DNA of 64,000 bases from Caballeronia sp. TF1N1 (GCF_022878925.1 NZ_CP084628.1:372001-436000), one strand, 5' to 3'. Shown: positions 1 through 10,136, counted from the first letter of the stretch. Made by a program: numbers and translations. Notes: generated from the letters alone by a model not told the origin.

Positions 1-205
1 CGAACGCGCCGCTGTCTATCACGCTTACGCTGATGATCGCGATTGCCGGGCGCGACGAATCGCGCGGCGCGCTGATGGACGTGCCGTCCGCGCGCAATAC
101 ATCCACTTCGTGACTGGACATGCAGCGCACCACGCGCTCGACGATGTCGGACTTGCCCTCCCACACGTGGATGTCGAGGCCATCGATTTTGGTGATCTGT
201 CTCAT
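1..205 (-). CDS. N-terminal fragment of an unidentified protein, cut by the window edge
   Basis: The frame opens with ATG at 205-203, five bases after the tadG stop, and stays open for 68 codons to the window edge. The first residues read MRQITKIDGLDIHVWEGKSD. No domain can be named from this piece. The position directly behind tadG on the same strand suggests it is the last gene of the tad operon. In related Burkholderia loci a regulator, often sigma-54 dependent, is found in this area, but that is memory of the locus type and is not shown by these residues. Confidence 0.5.
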   Translation of the reverse strand, partial: MRQITKIDGLDIHVWEGKSDIVERVVRCMSSHEVDVLRADGTSISAPRDSSRPAIAIISVSVIDSGAF

Positions 206-210
206 GTCGT

Positions 211-1926
211 TCAGTACGCCAGTTGCGATTCGCCGCAGGTAAGCGACAAGTCGTGAATCGTGCTCGTGCCGATCTGCGCGCCGAGGAGTTGCAGGACGGG
301 GACGAGGACCTGGTCCAGTCCGGCGAGTATCGTGGTCAATGCGGGCGTGAGCAGGGCAAGCAGCAGCGGTGCGATGCTATTGAGCAGCGCGGACGGAAGC
401 AGCGGCGACGCGAGTATCAAACCGCCAGGCGCCGAGAGACTCGTGTTGAGCGAGGACAACGCGTTGGCGAGCGTCTTCCCCGGCAGCGATGCAAGTGTCT
501 GATAGTCGTCGCTGTTGCCGCTCTGGCCATCGAATGTGAGCGTGCCCGATGCCGAAGGCACGGAGCCGGTGGTCACCTTGGCGGTGACCGTCAGCAGTCC
601 GAGCACGTTGACGAGCGTCGCCGGTTGCGAGCAGGCGGCGGTGCCCGCGGGGGTGTCGCCGACACACACGTTCGCCACCGTGCTGTTGACGCCGATGACC
701 GAGCGCCGCGCGAGCGGCGGCCCCTTGCATTGCGTCGACGCAAGGTACGCGGAGCCCGCCACGGCCTCCACGACCACGGGCAGATGCACGGTCGGCGCGA
801 TGTTGCCGAAGAGCGGACCGAGCACGAGCGACAGCGTGCCGACCGTGACATCGAGCGATGCGCGCACTTGCGCGGTCTGCGCCTGCGTGCGCCAGTTGCC
901 GTTGGCATCCTGGCCCGCTTCGCCGATGGCGAGCACCGGCGGCTGAATGACCTGCACGGTCAGCCCGGCGGAAATCCCGAGCAGATTCAACCCGCCCGCC
1001 ACGTTCACCGCCGACTTCCCGGCCTGCGCGATCTCGGCCATGACGAAGAGCGCGTCCAACGGGCTGATGGTCGCGTTGAGCGCGGATTGCGTGTTGGCGA
1101 GCGCCACCGAAAGCAGCCCCGGCGCCGTCGATGTCTTGCCGAGCGAGATCGTTTGATTGCCCGGGATATTGGCGCTCGCGATGGTCTGCATCGCGCCAAG
1201 CGCCGTCGAGAGATTGGCGTTGGCCACGCTCGTCGTTTGCAGCGCGTTCACCATCAGGCGCGCGATCTGCGCGGCCGTGAGACTCGTGGCGAGCAGTTGA
1301 TCGACCGTGCCCACGCCCGCCGCCGTCACCAGATCGGCGATTTTCACGCGGGTATCGGCGAGTCCCTGATACGACGCGAGCGAGAGATTGAGGCTCGTGC
1401 CGAGCAGCGCGTTGAGCAGGCCGTTGATCGGTCCCGGGCCGATGCTCGCGAGCGTCGTGCCGATGCTGAACGCGCCGATATCCGTGACCTTGGCGACGGC
1501 CGTCGCCGTCACCGTGCGTGCCGGCCCCACGAAGAAGTACGGCACGGTGCGCGTCGCGACGACTTTCACCGCGTTGATCGGCGTGCCGCCCGCCGCGAAG
1601 TAGTTGGGCGCGGCGTTCGCTTGCGTGTCCCAGCGGCCGCACGCGGTCGTCATGCCGTTGCCCGACGCGGTGGCATCGAAGCCGTTGACCGCCGCGCTGC
1701 CCGTCGCGGCGGCGGTGGCGCGCGTGCACGCGGCATCGGCGACTTGCGAGCCTGCGGTTGCCGCTAGATCGGCCGCGCTTTGCAGGCTGCGGCGCGCGAA
1801 AAAGAAATTGCCGACGTCGATCGCGCCGAGCGCCGCCACCGCCACGATCAGCCAGATGGCCGCGAGCGTGCCCGCCACGCCGCGTTGCGCGCGCCGGGCT
1901 GGTCGATGGCGAAAAGGCCGTGTCAT
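211..1926 (-). CDS. tadG: TadG-like pilus assembly protein
   Basis: 571 residues. It has a short basic N-terminus, one hydrophobic segment at about residues 18-38, and then the FFFARRSLQSAADLAA stretch typical of TadE/TadG pseudopilin-like N-termini. The rest is a long, Ala/Leu/Thr-rich domain expected to lie in the periplasm, with a few cysteines. TadG proteins are thought to anchor or steer the Flp pilus machine in the envelope. The ATG at 1926 lies 7 bases after the stop of the DUF3613 gene and is preferred. An in-frame ATG at 1959 would overlap that gene by 26 bases. The gene is near the end of the minus-strand tad operon. Confidence 0.85.
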   Translation of the reverse strand: MTRPFRHRPARRAQRGVAGTLAAIWLIVAVAALGAIDVGNFFFARRSLQSAADLAATAGSQVADAACTRATAAATGSAAVNGFDATASGNGMTTACGRWDTQANAAPNYFAAGGTPINAVKVVATRTVPYFFVGPARTVTATAVAKVTDIGAFSIGTTLASIGPGPINGLLNALLGTSLNLSLASYQGLADTRVKIADLVTAAGVGTVDQLLATSLTAAQIARLMVNALQTTSVANANLSTALGAMQTIASANIPGNQTISLGKTSTAPGLLSVALANTQSALNATISPLDALFVMAEIAQAGKSAVNVAGGLNLLGISAGLTVQVIQPPVLAIGEAGQDANGNWRTQAQTAQVRASLDVTVGTLSLVLGPLFGNIAPTVHLPVVVEAVAGSAYLASTQCKGPPLARRSVIGVNSTVANVCVGDTPAGTAACSQPATLVNVLGLLTVTAKVTTGSVPSASGTLTFDGQSGNSDDYQTLASLPGKTLANALSSLNTSLSAPGGLILASPLLPSALLNSIAPLLLALLTPALTTILAGLDQVLVPVLQLLGAQIGTSTIHDLSLTCGESQLAY

Positions 1927-1933
1927 GGGCCGG

Positions 1934-2233
1934 TCAGTCCGCGTCGTGATAGTTGACATCGAGCGCCGGCCGCCCCGCCTGTTCCAGCGACGAGCCGTAG
2001 CGCTCGGGAATGGCCGTCTCGAACGACTTCATGTAGCGCGCGTAGGCAAGACTCGCTTGCGCGCCGGGCATCGGGCGCGCGGGACCGGCTGCGGCATTGC
2101 TCGACTGCAACGTGAGCCAGGCTTCGGTTGCGTGACCGACTTCGCTTGCTGCCGGTGCGCCTTCCTCGGCCCGCGCTGCGGATACGAGCGCCATCGCGCT
2201 CAACCAGATCGCTGCCATTGACGATGCTTTCAT
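1934..2233 (-). CDS. DUF3613-type small exported protein of the tad locus
   Basis: 99 residues with a clear signal peptide (MKASSMAAIWLSAMALVSA, cleavage near ARA-EE) and a short charged mature part ending YHDAD. The start at 2233 is chosen because GAGGAAG lies about 6 bases upstream. A TTG at 2263, overlapping the tadD stop, has no such site. Small DUF3613 proteins are regular members of Burkholderia-type tad loci, between tadD and tadG, and have no established function. Export to the periplasm is predicted. Confidence 0.8.
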   Translation of the reverse strand: MKASSMAAIWLSAMALVSAARAEEGAPAASEVGHATEAWLTLQSSNAAAGPARPMPGAQASLAYARYMKSFETAIPERYGSSLEQAGRPALDVNYHDAD

Positions 2234-2259
2234 CGACTGCTTCCTCGCTCGATTCGATT

Positions 2260-3042
2260 TCAACGTGACGCGATACGGCTACCGCCGCCTTCGTCCTGCA
2301 CTTGCGCGCGATACGTGCGCGCCGCCTGCTGCACGCGCTTTGCATCGCCCTGAATGGCCTGCTGCACGTCCGGCGCGAACTTCTGTTGCGTCATCAATCC
2401 CTGCGCGTTCGCGGCCTGCCCGCTCGAAAGCAGAAAGAGCGCGACGTTGCTCATGATCTTCGCGTTGTCCGGGGCGAGTTCGGCGGCCTTCATCAATGGC
2501 ACGCGCGCGCCCGCTATGTCGCCTTCGCGCAGCTTCGCGTACCCCAGGTCGGACAGCGTCGCGGCATCGGTCGGCGCGCGCTGCGCGGCGGCTTCGAAGC
2601 GCATTGCCGCCAGCCGGAAGTCGCCCGCCTGGCCGGCCAGCAAACCCAGTCCACGCAGACCGCGCGCGGCGAACGGGGTATCGGCGAGACGCGCATAAGC
2701 TGCTTCGGCGGGCTGTGTCTGGCCGGTCTGACGCAGCGCATCGGCGCGCAAGAGAATGGTGTCGGGCGACTCGCCATACTGCTGCTCGTAAGCGTCGATA
2801 TGCGCGAGCGACGCGAAGTACAACCCTTGCGACTGCATCCGGTCGATGAGCGCCAGATACATGCCGGGCGTGTCGGGCGCGGCATCGCGATGCATCGCCT
2901 GATCGAGCGCGGCCTGACGTTCGGCCTGAATGCCGACGCCGTAGCCGCTTTCCATCTTGCTCGCGCATCCGCCAAACAGCATGCATGCGCCGATAGCGGC
3001 AAGCGTGACGAGTCGCGTCCGGTTGATTGAAGACTGCGTCAT
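2260..3042 (-). CDS. tadD: TadD, TPR lipoprotein of the Flp pilus system
   Basis: 260 residues. A lipoprotein signal peptide ends in FGGC with Cys26 as the lipidation site. Tetratricopeptide repeats follow from about residue 60 to 220 (for example the DAATLSDLGYAKLREGDIAGA unit). TadD is the outer-membrane pilotin-like or scaffolding lipoprotein of Tad secretion. The ATG overlaps the tadC stop by 4 bases, which implies translational coupling. Confidence 0.92.
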   Translation of the reverse strand: MTQSSINRTRLVTLAAIGACMLFGGCASKMESGYGVGIQAERQAALDQAMHRDAAPDTPGMYLALIDRMQSQGLYFASLAHIDAYEQQYGESPDTILLRADALRQTGQTQPAEAAYARLADTPFAARGLRGLGLLAGQAGDFRLAAMRFEAAAQRAPTDAATLSDLGYAKLREGDIAGARVPLMKAAELAPDNAKIMSNVALFLLSSGQAANAQGLMTQQKFAPDVQQAIQGDAKRVQQAARTYRAQVQDEGGGSRIASR

Positions 3043-4013
3043 CGATGAAGCCCCGAAAGCGAATGCAATACCGCGAGAAACCCCGGCCCCGCGGTGACGA
3101 TGAGCAGCGCAGGCAACAGCGTCAGCACCATCACGCCCGTCATCTTCACGGTGACTTTGCCGATGCGCTCACGCAGCGCCGCACGCCGCGCCTCGCGCAG
3201 ACGGTCGCCGAACTGCCTGAGCGGCTCCTGCACCGCGCCGCCGTATTTCTCCACCTGAATCACGAGCCGCACGACCGCCGCGAGGTCTTCGTTCTCGTAG
3301 CTGCTGGAAAGGCGCTTGAGCGACTGCTCGCGCGTGCGGCCCGTCGCAAACTGCGCCTGCGCCGCCGCCAGTTCCTTCGACAAGATCGGCAGCACCGTTT
3401 TGAAGTCGTGGATCATCACTTGAAGGCTCTGATCCAGCGATAACCCCACGCCCTGCAACAGCCGCAACAGATCGACGAACATCGGCAGCTCGTTGCCGAC
3501 CGCACGCTGGCGCGCGTTCGCCCGGCTCTGCACGAACCACTTCGGCGCCATGAAGCCGCCCGACAGCGCGACGAACAGCAGCAGCATGAAGCGCGCGCCG
3601 TGCGGCGTGCCACGCGCGAGCAACATCAGCGCGACCGGCGCGAGCGCCGCGCCCGCGATGCGCGCCAGCATGAAAGCGCCGCGAGCGCGCGCGTCGAGAT
3701 AGCCGCAGCGATCGAGCAGGCGGCGGTCTTCGTCGGCCACGGCGATGCGCCCGAACGAGGTATCGAGCCACGCGATGCTCGCGCGACCGATGGCGGCGAA
3801 CAGGCCCGTTGGCGGCGTTTCGCCGCGCGCGGGCCCGCTATCCGTCGATACCGGCGCGCCTGCCGCGACACGTTGCGTGAGCGCACCTTCCAGCGTGCGC
3901 GCCGAGCGTTGCATGCGCGCGTAGCGGCTCAACGCGAGCGCGCCGATCAGGGCGGCGGCGCATGCGAGCGCGAGCACGGCGAACGCGGCCACGAGGTTGG
4001 GCGTCAGATGCAT
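3039..4013 (-). CDS. tadC: TadC, inner-membrane platform protein (T2SF family)
   Basis: 324 residues. One N-terminal membrane segment is followed by a cytoplasmic loop, a pair of hydrophobic segments around residues 110-155, the T2SF cytoplasmic domain (GVGLSLDQSLQVMIHDF) and a C-terminal hydrophobic segment (MVLTLLPALLIV). TadC pairs with TadB as the membrane platform on which the TadA ATPase works. It lies 31 bases downstream of tadB and overlaps tadD. Confidence 0.93.
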   Translation of the reverse strand: MHLTPNLVAAFAVLALACAAALIGALALSRYARMQRSARTLEGALTQRVAAGAPVSTDSGPARGETPPTGLFAAIGRASIAWLDTSFGRIAVADEDRRLLDRCGYLDARARGAFMLARIAGAALAPVALMLLARGTPHGARFMLLLFVALSGGFMAPKWFVQSRANARQRAVGNELPMFVDLLRLLQGVGLSLDQSLQVMIHDFKTVLPILSKELAAAQAQFATGRTREQSLKRLSSSYENEDLAAVVRLVIQVEKYGGAVQEPLRQFGDRLREARRAALRERIGKVTVKMTGVMVLTLLPALLIVTAGPGFLAVLHSLSGLHR

Positions 4014-4044
4014 CGCGTCCTCTTAACGTTTACGGCGCGCGCGC

Positions 4045-5025
4045 TCATGTCCTGAGCCTCGCCATGCGAAACAGCAGCCACACGCCGAGCATTTGCAGGC
4101 CGAGCGCCGCGTACACGAGCCGCTGGCCGAGCGGATCGGTCCACATCGCATCGAAATATTGAGGGTTGGTGACGATCACCGCCGCGCCCAGCAAAACCGG
4201 CAGGAGACCGAGCACCCACGATGAGAGACGCGTTTCCGTCGACAGCGCGACGAGTTCGCGGTCGGCCTGTTCCAGATCGCGCATGAGCGCCGACATGCGG
4301 TCGAGCATCACGTCCGAGCGCCCGCCGTATTTCACCGATACGCGCAGCACCGCGCCCACCAGTTCGAGCTCGCGCACGCGATACATCCGCGCCACCGCGC
4401 CGAGCGCGTGATCGATCTCCATGCCGGTACGCAGCATCGGCAACACGCGGTCGAGGCAATCGGCGAGCGGCGGCTCCGTGCTTCCGAGCGCGGTCTGAAA
4501 CGCCGCCGGCACGCTATGACCGATGACGATGAGCCGCACGATGCCATCCATGAACGAGGGCAACTGCCGCACGATACGCTGACGTCTTTTCTGCGCGCGC
4601 CAAAACAGCGCTGCCGCCGTCACGGCAAGCACGAGCGCGCCGGCCGCAAGCCCGAGCAATGCGTTCGTGCGCGCTGTCATCCAGAATGCGGCCAGCGCCG
4701 CGGCGACGAGCGTGACGAAAAAGAAAGCGCGCGGCCGTTCGATTCCCGCACGCCGCATCAGATGTCCATAAGCGGCACGCGCCCGCACGATGTCTCGCGC
4801 AATCTCGACACTCACGCCCGAGTGCGTGTTCGCCGATGCCCGCGACTGCTCAGGCTGCCGTGCAGTGCGCGGCCGCGGCGTTGCGTGCGACGCCATGACC
4901 TGCCGCTCCACGAAGCGCGCGGCGAGCATGCGTTCGCGCTTTTGCGCGCCGCGCCGCCACAAGGCGAGCGCGGCGGCCGCGAACAACAGCGCGAGCATCG
5001 CGACGAGCGCCGTGCCTCTAGACAC
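4045..5025 (-). CDS. tadB: TadB, inner-membrane platform protein (T2SF family)
   Basis: 326 residues when started at the GTG at 5025, which has GGAGG 6 bases upstream and overlaps the tadA stop by 8 bases. A longer reading to 5181 runs deep into tadA and is unlikely. A first membrane segment lies at residues 5-25 and a hydrophobic pair near 95-140. The T2SF domain (SVPAAFQTALGSTEPPLADC) follows, with C-terminal membrane segments. It is the partner of TadC in the Flp pilus export platform. Confidence 0.92.
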   Translation of the reverse strand: MSRGTALVAMLALLFAAAALALWRRGAQKRERMLAARFVERQVMASHATPRPRTARQPEQSRASANTHSGVSVEIARDIVRARAAYGHLMRRAGIERPRAFFFVTLVAAALAAFWMTARTNALLGLAAGALVLAVTAAALFWRAQKRRQRIVRQLPSFMDGIVRLIVIGHSVPAAFQTALGSTEPPLADCLDRVLPMLRTGMEIDHALGAVARMYRVRELELVGAVLRVSVKYGGRSDVMLDRMSALMRDLEQADRELVALSTETRLSSWVLGLLPVLLGAAVIVTNPQYFDAMWTDPLGQRLVYAALGLQMLGVWLLFRMARLRT

Positions 5026-6409
5026 GGAAGCCTCCGCCGAAGCCGCCAAAACCTCCGCCGCCGCTTTTGCCGAATCCTTCTGCAAGCGACGCGCCCAACG
5101 CCTGCCGATACTTCGCGAGCTTGGGCGAGCTCGGATGAATGCCGAGCGAGGTCCAGCGGTCGGTTTCCTCGCCATTCGCATCGGCGACGGGGTCGTAGCG
5201 ATACAACTCCTGCATCGCGATGATGTTGTCCGACAGCCCGGTGACTTCCGTCACGGAAAGAATGCGCCGCTTGCCGTTCGAGAGCCGCCCGATCTGCACG
5301 ATAAAGTCGATGGCGTTCGCGATCTGCCGCCGCAGACTTGCCTCGGTGCCCTGAAAGCCCGCGAAACCCGCGAGCATTTCCAGCCGGTAAAGGCACTCGC
5401 GCGGTGAACTCGCGTGCACGGTCCCCATCGAGCCGTCGTGGCCGGTGTTCATCGCCTGCAGCATTTCCAGCACTTCGCCACCGCGCACTTCGCCGACGAT
5501 GATCCGGTCGGGCCGCATCCGCAACGTGTTGCGCAAGAGATCGCGAATCGACACGACGCCCGCGCCGTCGAAGCCGCCCGGACGGCTTTCGAGCCGCACC
5601 ACATGCGGATGGTTCAGCGACAACTCGGCCGTATCCTCGATCGTCACGACGCGTTCGTGCTTCGGAATGAAGAACGCGAGCGCGTTGAGCAGCGACGTCT
5701 TGCCCGAACTCGTGCCGCCCGAGACGAGCACGTTGCAGCGCGCCTCCACCGCCGCTTCGAGCAGCGAGCTGATCTCCTGATTGAACGTGGAGTTCGCGAG
5801 CAGATCGTCGGGGCGCAGCGGATCGCGGCGAAACTTGCGGATCGACACCACCGGCCCGTCGATCGACAACGGTTCGATGACCACGTTCAGGCGGCCGCCG
5901 TCTGGCAGGCGCGCATCGACCATCGGGTTCGACTCGTCGAGCCGTCGGCCGATGGGCGCGAGAATCCGCCGCACGATGCGCAAGAGGTGCGCGTTGTCCG
6001 CAAAGCGCACGGGAATCTTTTCGAGCATGCCGTGACGCGACACGTAGACATCGCTATAGCCGTTGATGAGGATGTCTTCCACGGCGGCATCGGCGAGCAA
6101 GTCCTCGATCGGACCGAAGCCCGCGAGCTCCTTCGTGAGCGCGGCCGCGACGAGGCGTACCTCGCTCTCGTTGAGCGGGATGCGTCGCAGGCGCACGAAG
6201 CTGTCCATCTCCAGATCGACGAATTGCTGGATGGCCTGGCGCGACCATCGCCCGAATTCGGCGCCGAGTTCCTCGATACGCGTGAGCAGATGTTCATGCG
6301 CCGCGCTCGCCACGTCCTGGAACTGCTGCGAGTGCGCGAACGCGACGGCATCCTCGGCCAGATCGTTGGAAAACGCGATGTCCTTGCTGAAGTCCTGAAC
6401 CATCGTCAT
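5018..6409 (-). CDS. tadA: TadA/CpaF, pilus assembly ATPase
   Basis: 463 residues, CpaF-type secretion ATPase. The Walker A motif [10 protein letters not shown] is at about residues 230-239, the Asp box (IEDTAEL) near 257-263, Walker B ([11 protein letters not shown]) near 302-312, and the His box ([12 protein letters not shown]) near 323-334. It powers extension of Flp pili and is cytoplasmic at the TadB/TadC platform. The C-terminus is an unusual Gly/Phe run ([14 protein letters not shown]). The start codon overlaps the tadZ stop (ATGA). Confidence 0.96.
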   Translation of the reverse strand: MTMVQDFSKDIAFSNDLAEDAVAFAHSQQFQDVASAAHEHLLTRIEELGAEFGRWSRQAIQQFVDLEMDSFVRLRRIPLNESEVRLVAAALTKELAGFGPIEDLLADAAVEDILINGYSDVYVSRHGMLEKIPVRFADNAHLLRIVRRILAPIGRRLDESNPMVDARLPDGGRLNVVIEPLSIDGPVVSIRKFRRDPLRPDDLLANSTFNQEISSLLEAAVEARCNVLVSGGTSSGKTSLLNALAFFIPKHERVVTIEDTAELSLNHPHVVRLESRPGGFDGAGVVSIRDLLRNTLRMRPDRIIVGEVRGGEVLEMLQAMNTGHDGSMGTVHASSPRECLYRLEMLAGFAGFQGTEASLRRQIANAIDFIVQIGRLSNGKRRILSVTEVTGLSDNIIAMQELYRYDPVADANGEETDRWTSLGIHPSSPKLAKYRQALGASLAEGFGKSGGGGFGGFGGGFRV

Positions 6410-7698
6410 GACCGCCTGAGAAAGGTGGGAAGAAGTTGCGCGAGTCCGGCGGCCGGGCTTTCAGTAGCCTTGGGCAGTGCATGGCGGCCGGCGGGCGCGG
6501 GTTCATCCGCGAGACGCGCGACGAGAGGTAAAAGCGCGCGCACGTAAGGGTCGCGCGGCGCGGTATCCGCGAGCAGGCTTCCCTGATTCACCGCGCGCCC
6601 GAGCGCCTGCGCACGTTCCGGCAAGATGCCGATGAGCGGTAGCCCGAGCCGCGCGGCCAGTTGATCCGCGCCGAAGTTGAGCGCCGCATCGAACTTGTTG
6701 ACGACCAGACCGAGCGAAATCTTCCGCGCCGCGGTTTCGGTTTGCTCGCCGCCGCGCACATGCTCGACGAGCGTGACGGCCGAGACCGCCGAGACCACGT
6801 TCGGATCGCATACGAGCCAGGTTTCGTCGGCGGCCTGCACGACTTGCGCGACGAAGTCGGGATTCGAAAAACCGCCGAGATCGACGATCTGGTGGTCGAA
6901 GTATGCGCGCAGCCGGTTGAGTGTGCTGACGGCCGTGGCAAAGGAAATCGCGCGCATTTCGGCAAGATCGGCGGGCAGCGCGGTGAGCGCGAGGCCGCTC
7001 GCATGACGCGCAAAGGCGGTGTGCACGAAGGTTTCGTCGAACCGGCGCAGGTTGCGCACGGCATCGACGAAATGCAGTTCGCTGCGCGTGTCGAGCAAAA
7101 GCGCGCTGTCGGCGGCGGGCAGGCCGAGATCGAGCAGCGCGGTGGCGCGGCGCGCGCTCTGACCGCGCCGTTGCAGACTCACGGCGAGATTGGCGGCGAG
7201 CGTGCTCACGCCCACGCCGATGCGCGCGCCGAGCAGCACCGTCAGCTTGCCGCGCTTGGGCACATGTTCGGGACGCTCGTCGATAAGCCGCCGCGCCACC
7301 GTGAGCACGCTGCCGGGATGCCCGCCGGTATCGATGAAATCGCGCACGCCCGCGCGCAACGCGGCGAGCGCGGGTGCGGGCGTCGCAAGCGTGCCGAGCG
7401 CCACGACCGGCACGTTCGGAAAAGCGTCGCGGGCCGCTTCGGCGAGTGCGGCCGCGTGGTAATCGGCGCGCTCGGTGAAGTCGATGAACACGATGGCCGG
7501 CGCGCATTCCGCGATGCGCGTGACCAGCGCGACGGCATCGCACGGCGCGATTTCCACCGCGCCGGTGCTGGTCAGCGCCTGCTGCAGCCACGCTTGCCTC
7601 GACGGTTCGGGACTCGCCAGCAGAAAGCGCGCGGTGAGCGGCTCGCCCGCTGCCGCCGCCGCTGCTGCCTTGCCGGGTCCGAATCCTTGGGTGTTCAT
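6406..7698 (-). CDS. tadZ: TadZ/CpaE, ParA-like localisation factor
   Basis: 430 residues. The N-terminal receiver-like domain (about 20-140) contains IVFIDFTERADYH. It is followed by an atypical ParA/MinD ATPase domain whose P-loop reads GARIGVGVST, so the usual Walker A lysines are absent, as in other TadZ proteins. TadZ places the Tad machine, often at the cell pole. The ATG at 7698 overlaps the rcpA stop by 4 bases, which supports this start over one further upstream at 7755. Confidence 0.9.
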   Translation of the reverse strand: MNTQGFGPGKAAAAAAAGEPLTARFLLASPEPSRQAWLQQALTSTGAVEIAPCDAVALVTRIAECAPAIVFIDFTERADYHAAALAEAARDAFPNVPVVALGTLATPAPALAALRAGVRDFIDTGGHPGSVLTVARRLIDERPEHVPKRGKLTVLLGARIGVGVSTLAANLAVSLQRRGQSARRATALLDLGLPAADSALLLDTRSELHFVDAVRNLRRFDETFVHTAFARHASGLALTALPADLAEMRAISFATAVSTLNRLRAYFDHQIVDLGGFSNPDFVAQVVQAADETWLVCDPNVVSAVSAVTLVEHVRGGEQTETAARKISLGLVVNKFDAALNFGADQLAARLGLPLIGILPERAQALGRAVNQGSLLADTAPRDPYVRALLPLVARLADEPAPAGRHALPKATESPAAGLAQLLPTFLRRS

Positions 7699-9107
7699 CG
7701 CGAAAATCCTGGCGCGGTGTCGGAAGAAAGCGCTCCGCCGACGAAGCTCTTCCACACCGGTCCGTCGCGCTGTTCGGACTGCTGGCCGGGCGTCATCGGC
7801 AAGGCGGCGCCCCGGGCGATAGGCGCGACCAGGTGCGGCGTCACGATGATCACCAGCTCGCGGTCCGTTTGCGAGTACTGCAAAGTCTTGAAGAACGCGC
7901 CGATGATCGGCAAGTCGCCGAGCAAGGGCACCTTGTTTACGTTCGACGCCGTTTCGCGATCCACCAGCCCGCCGATCACGAAGCTCTCGCCGTCGCCGAG
8001 TTCGACCGCCGTTTCCGCGCGGCGCGTGGTGAGCGCAGGCACCGAAACACCGTCGATGGTGATGGCGTGCGCGAAGTCGAGCTGGCTCGCTTCGGGCGCG
8101 ACCTTCAGCGCAATGCGGTCGGCGCCGAGCACGGTCGGCGTGAGCGAAAGGCCTATGCCATACGGCTTATAAACGATGGTCGTGCTGCCGAGCGCCTGTG
8201 GCACTGGAATCGGAATTTCGCCGCCCGCGAGAAAGCTCGCGCTCTGGCCCGAGAGCGCGACGAGCGTCGGCTGCGCGAGCACGCGCGCGAGGTTGTTCCC
8301 TTCGAGCAGGCTCAGGTTGGCGAACAAACCGCGCGAGCCCGAGTTGAGCAGCAGGTTGAACGCGGCGCCGATTGGCGAGGTGGACGTCACCTGCAACGCG
8401 GTCGTCGCGCCGCCGGTATAGGAACCCAGCGAACTGGGCGCGAAACTGCCGAACGCGAAGCCCGCGTGGTTCTGCGAGAACAGATTGAAGCCGGCTTCCT
8501 TCAGCACGGCCTTGCTGAACTCGACCACTTTCACGTCCACCTGCACGACGCTCTTGCTCTGTACCGTCGATGTATCGACGAGCGCGCCGTCCTTGCCGAT
8601 AGCCGCGCGCGCCGCCGCTGCCGCGCGCTGATGCTTGGCCATCGACGGCGTGCTGCCGCTGAGCACGGCCGTCTTGCCGAGCACGCGCACTTGCGGCGCG
8701 TCGTGGTCGAGCAGCGCGGCGTTCGCGCTGGCGGCGACATCGACGGTATAGGACGCCGGCGTGTCGCGGCCCTGTTCCCAGACGAGCAGATTGGTCGTGC
8801 CTGCCGACTTGCCGACCAGCAGCACGCCGCCATTTTTGAGCACGAGAACATCGGCGATGGCGGGATCGGCGACGGCCACGCGCGACACCGTGCGGCCATG
8901 CGCGAGAACCCGCTGCGCACCGGTCGCAAGCGCGATCACGGGAGCGTCTTCCGCGCTGCCCGTCGATGCACGCTCGATGTCATCCGCGTGCGGCGTCGCG
9001 ACGGCATGCGCCAGGTTCACGTTGAGGCCGAGCAAAACCGCGCAGCACGCCATGAGCGCGCGCGTGTGGAACCGCAAGATCGGTGGCCGGGTTATCGTCA
9101 TCGTCAT
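7695..9107 (-). CDS. rcpA: RcpA/CpaC, outer-membrane secretin
   Basis: 470 residues from the ATG at 9107; an in-frame start at 9182 would overlap the upstream gene. A signal peptide is followed by the pilus secretin N-domain (VARVAVADPAIADVLVLKNGGVLLVG region, split here by description only) and then a BON-like part. The secretin domain ends with VPLLGDLPIIGAFFKT, the conserved secretin lip motif. It forms the multimeric outer-membrane channel through which Flp pili leave the cell. Confidence 0.93.
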   Translation of the reverse strand: MTMTITRPPILRFHTRALMACCAVLLGLNVNLAHAVATPHADDIERASTGSAEDAPVIALATGAQRVLAHGRTVSRVAVADPAIADVLVLKNGGVLLVGKSAGTTNLLVWEQGRDTPASYTVDVAASANAALLDHDAPQVRVLGKTAVLSGSTPSMAKHQRAAAAARAAIGKDGALVDTSTVQSKSVVQVDVKVVEFSKAVLKEAGFNLFSQNHAGFAFGSFAPSSLGSYTGGATTALQVTSTSPIGAAFNLLLNSGSRGLFANLSLLEGNNLARVLAQPTLVALSGQSASFLAGGEIPIPVPQALGSTTIVYKPYGIGLSLTPTVLGADRIALKVAPEASQLDFAHAITIDGVSVPALTTRRAETAVELGDGESFVIGGLVDRETASNVNKVPLLGDLPIIGAFFKTLQYSQTDRELVIIVTPHLVAPIARGAALPMTPGQQSEQRDGPVWKSFVGGALSSDTAPGFSR

Positions 9108-9153
9108 GGCTTGCTTCGTTTCGAATTCATCGGGATAGCCGGCATCGGCGCGC

Positions 9154-10104
9154 TCAATATGCGGTTCGCTCGCCACGGCCACCCCGGATCACTTCCACTT
9201 CGTTGCTACGCGGCGCACGCGCCACGCCCGCCGCACGCGGCTGCGTCACCGGTTCGCGGCCGGCGCGCGCGCCCGACAGCGCACCGAGCGATACCCCGGC
9301 GGCCGCGCGTGCGGCGCCATCCGCGTCGGCATGCAAGGCAGCGGCATGCAGGGGCAGCCACGACTGCGGCGGCGGCATTTCGGCGTCGTTGGTGTTGCGC
9401 AGCGCCAGCACGAGGCGGCCCGAGCTTTCGGCGAGCGTGAGCGCATCGACATCGGCGGTGCGCACGGCGAGCACTGCGGTCTGTGCGTTCAAATTGCGAG
9501 TCGCCTGGTTCGTGTCGCCCGCGGCCTTGCCATCGACACCCTCCACCGACGCGCCGCCCACGCTCAGCACGCGCACTTTCGACAATAAAAGGCGCGCCTG
9601 TGTCGCCTCTACTTCGGCGCCGCTGCTGCCGCCGCCTTCGCGCTTGAGCGTGAAAAACACATCGACGAAATTGCCTGGGCGCACGAGATTGCCGACCGCG
9701 TTGGTTTCGTCGACGCGCACCGCGACCGCGCGTTCGCCCGGCTCGACGACATCGGCAAGTCCGCTCGACAGCGTCTCGACCGTGAGCGGCGTGCCTTGGG
9801 GCACCGCGACGCGCGTGGTGCGGCCGGTGAGCGCGGCGGTATCGCCGAACACGCCGGACGCGGGTTCGGCCTGCATGCGCACCGTGAGCGACGCGGCATC
9901 GAGCGGCTTGCCGGGCTGCAAATCGCGTGCGGCGATCACGACCGGCGCGAGCTTGCGATCCACCGCGAGCGCGGGACCGGGCGCGCCGCCGTTGGCGCTT
10001 GCCGGCAGCGGCGCCGGGGCGCGCGCCAGCGTGAACGCGAAGATGCCCAGCGCGATGGCCAGCATGAAAAACAGGACCGCGAGCGTTCGTGTGACGTTGG
10101 CCAT
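9154..10104 (-). CDS. cpaB: RcpC/CpaB, Flp pilus assembly protein with SAF domain
   Basis: 316 residues. One N-terminal membrane segment (about 8-25) is followed by an SAF/CpaB domain (VVIAARDLQPGKPLDAASL, and RAVAVRVDETNAVGNLVRPG). CpaB/RcpC lies in the periplasm beside the secretin. The C-terminus is low in complexity and rich in Ala, Gly and Arg. The gene lies between tadE and the secretin, the normal Tad order. Confidence 0.92.
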   Translation of the reverse strand: MANVTRTLAVLFFMLAIALGIFAFTLARAPAPLPASANGGAPGPALAVDRKLAPVVIAARDLQPGKPLDAASLTVRMQAEPASGVFGDTAALTGRTTRVAVPQGTPLTVETLSSGLADVVEPGERAVAVRVDETNAVGNLVRPGNFVDVFFTLKREGGGSSGAEVEATQARLLLSKVRVLSVGGASVEGVDGKAAGDTNQATRNLNAQTAVLAVRTADVDALTLAESSGRLVLALRNTNDAEMPPPQSWLPLHAAALHADADGAARAAAGVSLGALSGARAGREPVTQPRAAGVARAPRSNEVEVIRGGRGERTAY

Positions 10105-10136
10105 GTGAGATCAATCGTGAAAGTTCGGGCGGACGC

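Noticed and set aside
6661..9440. Long plus-strand frames (503 and 535 codons) over tadZ and rcpA
   Set aside because: They lie entirely opposite conserved tad genes and show no domain; typical shadow frames.
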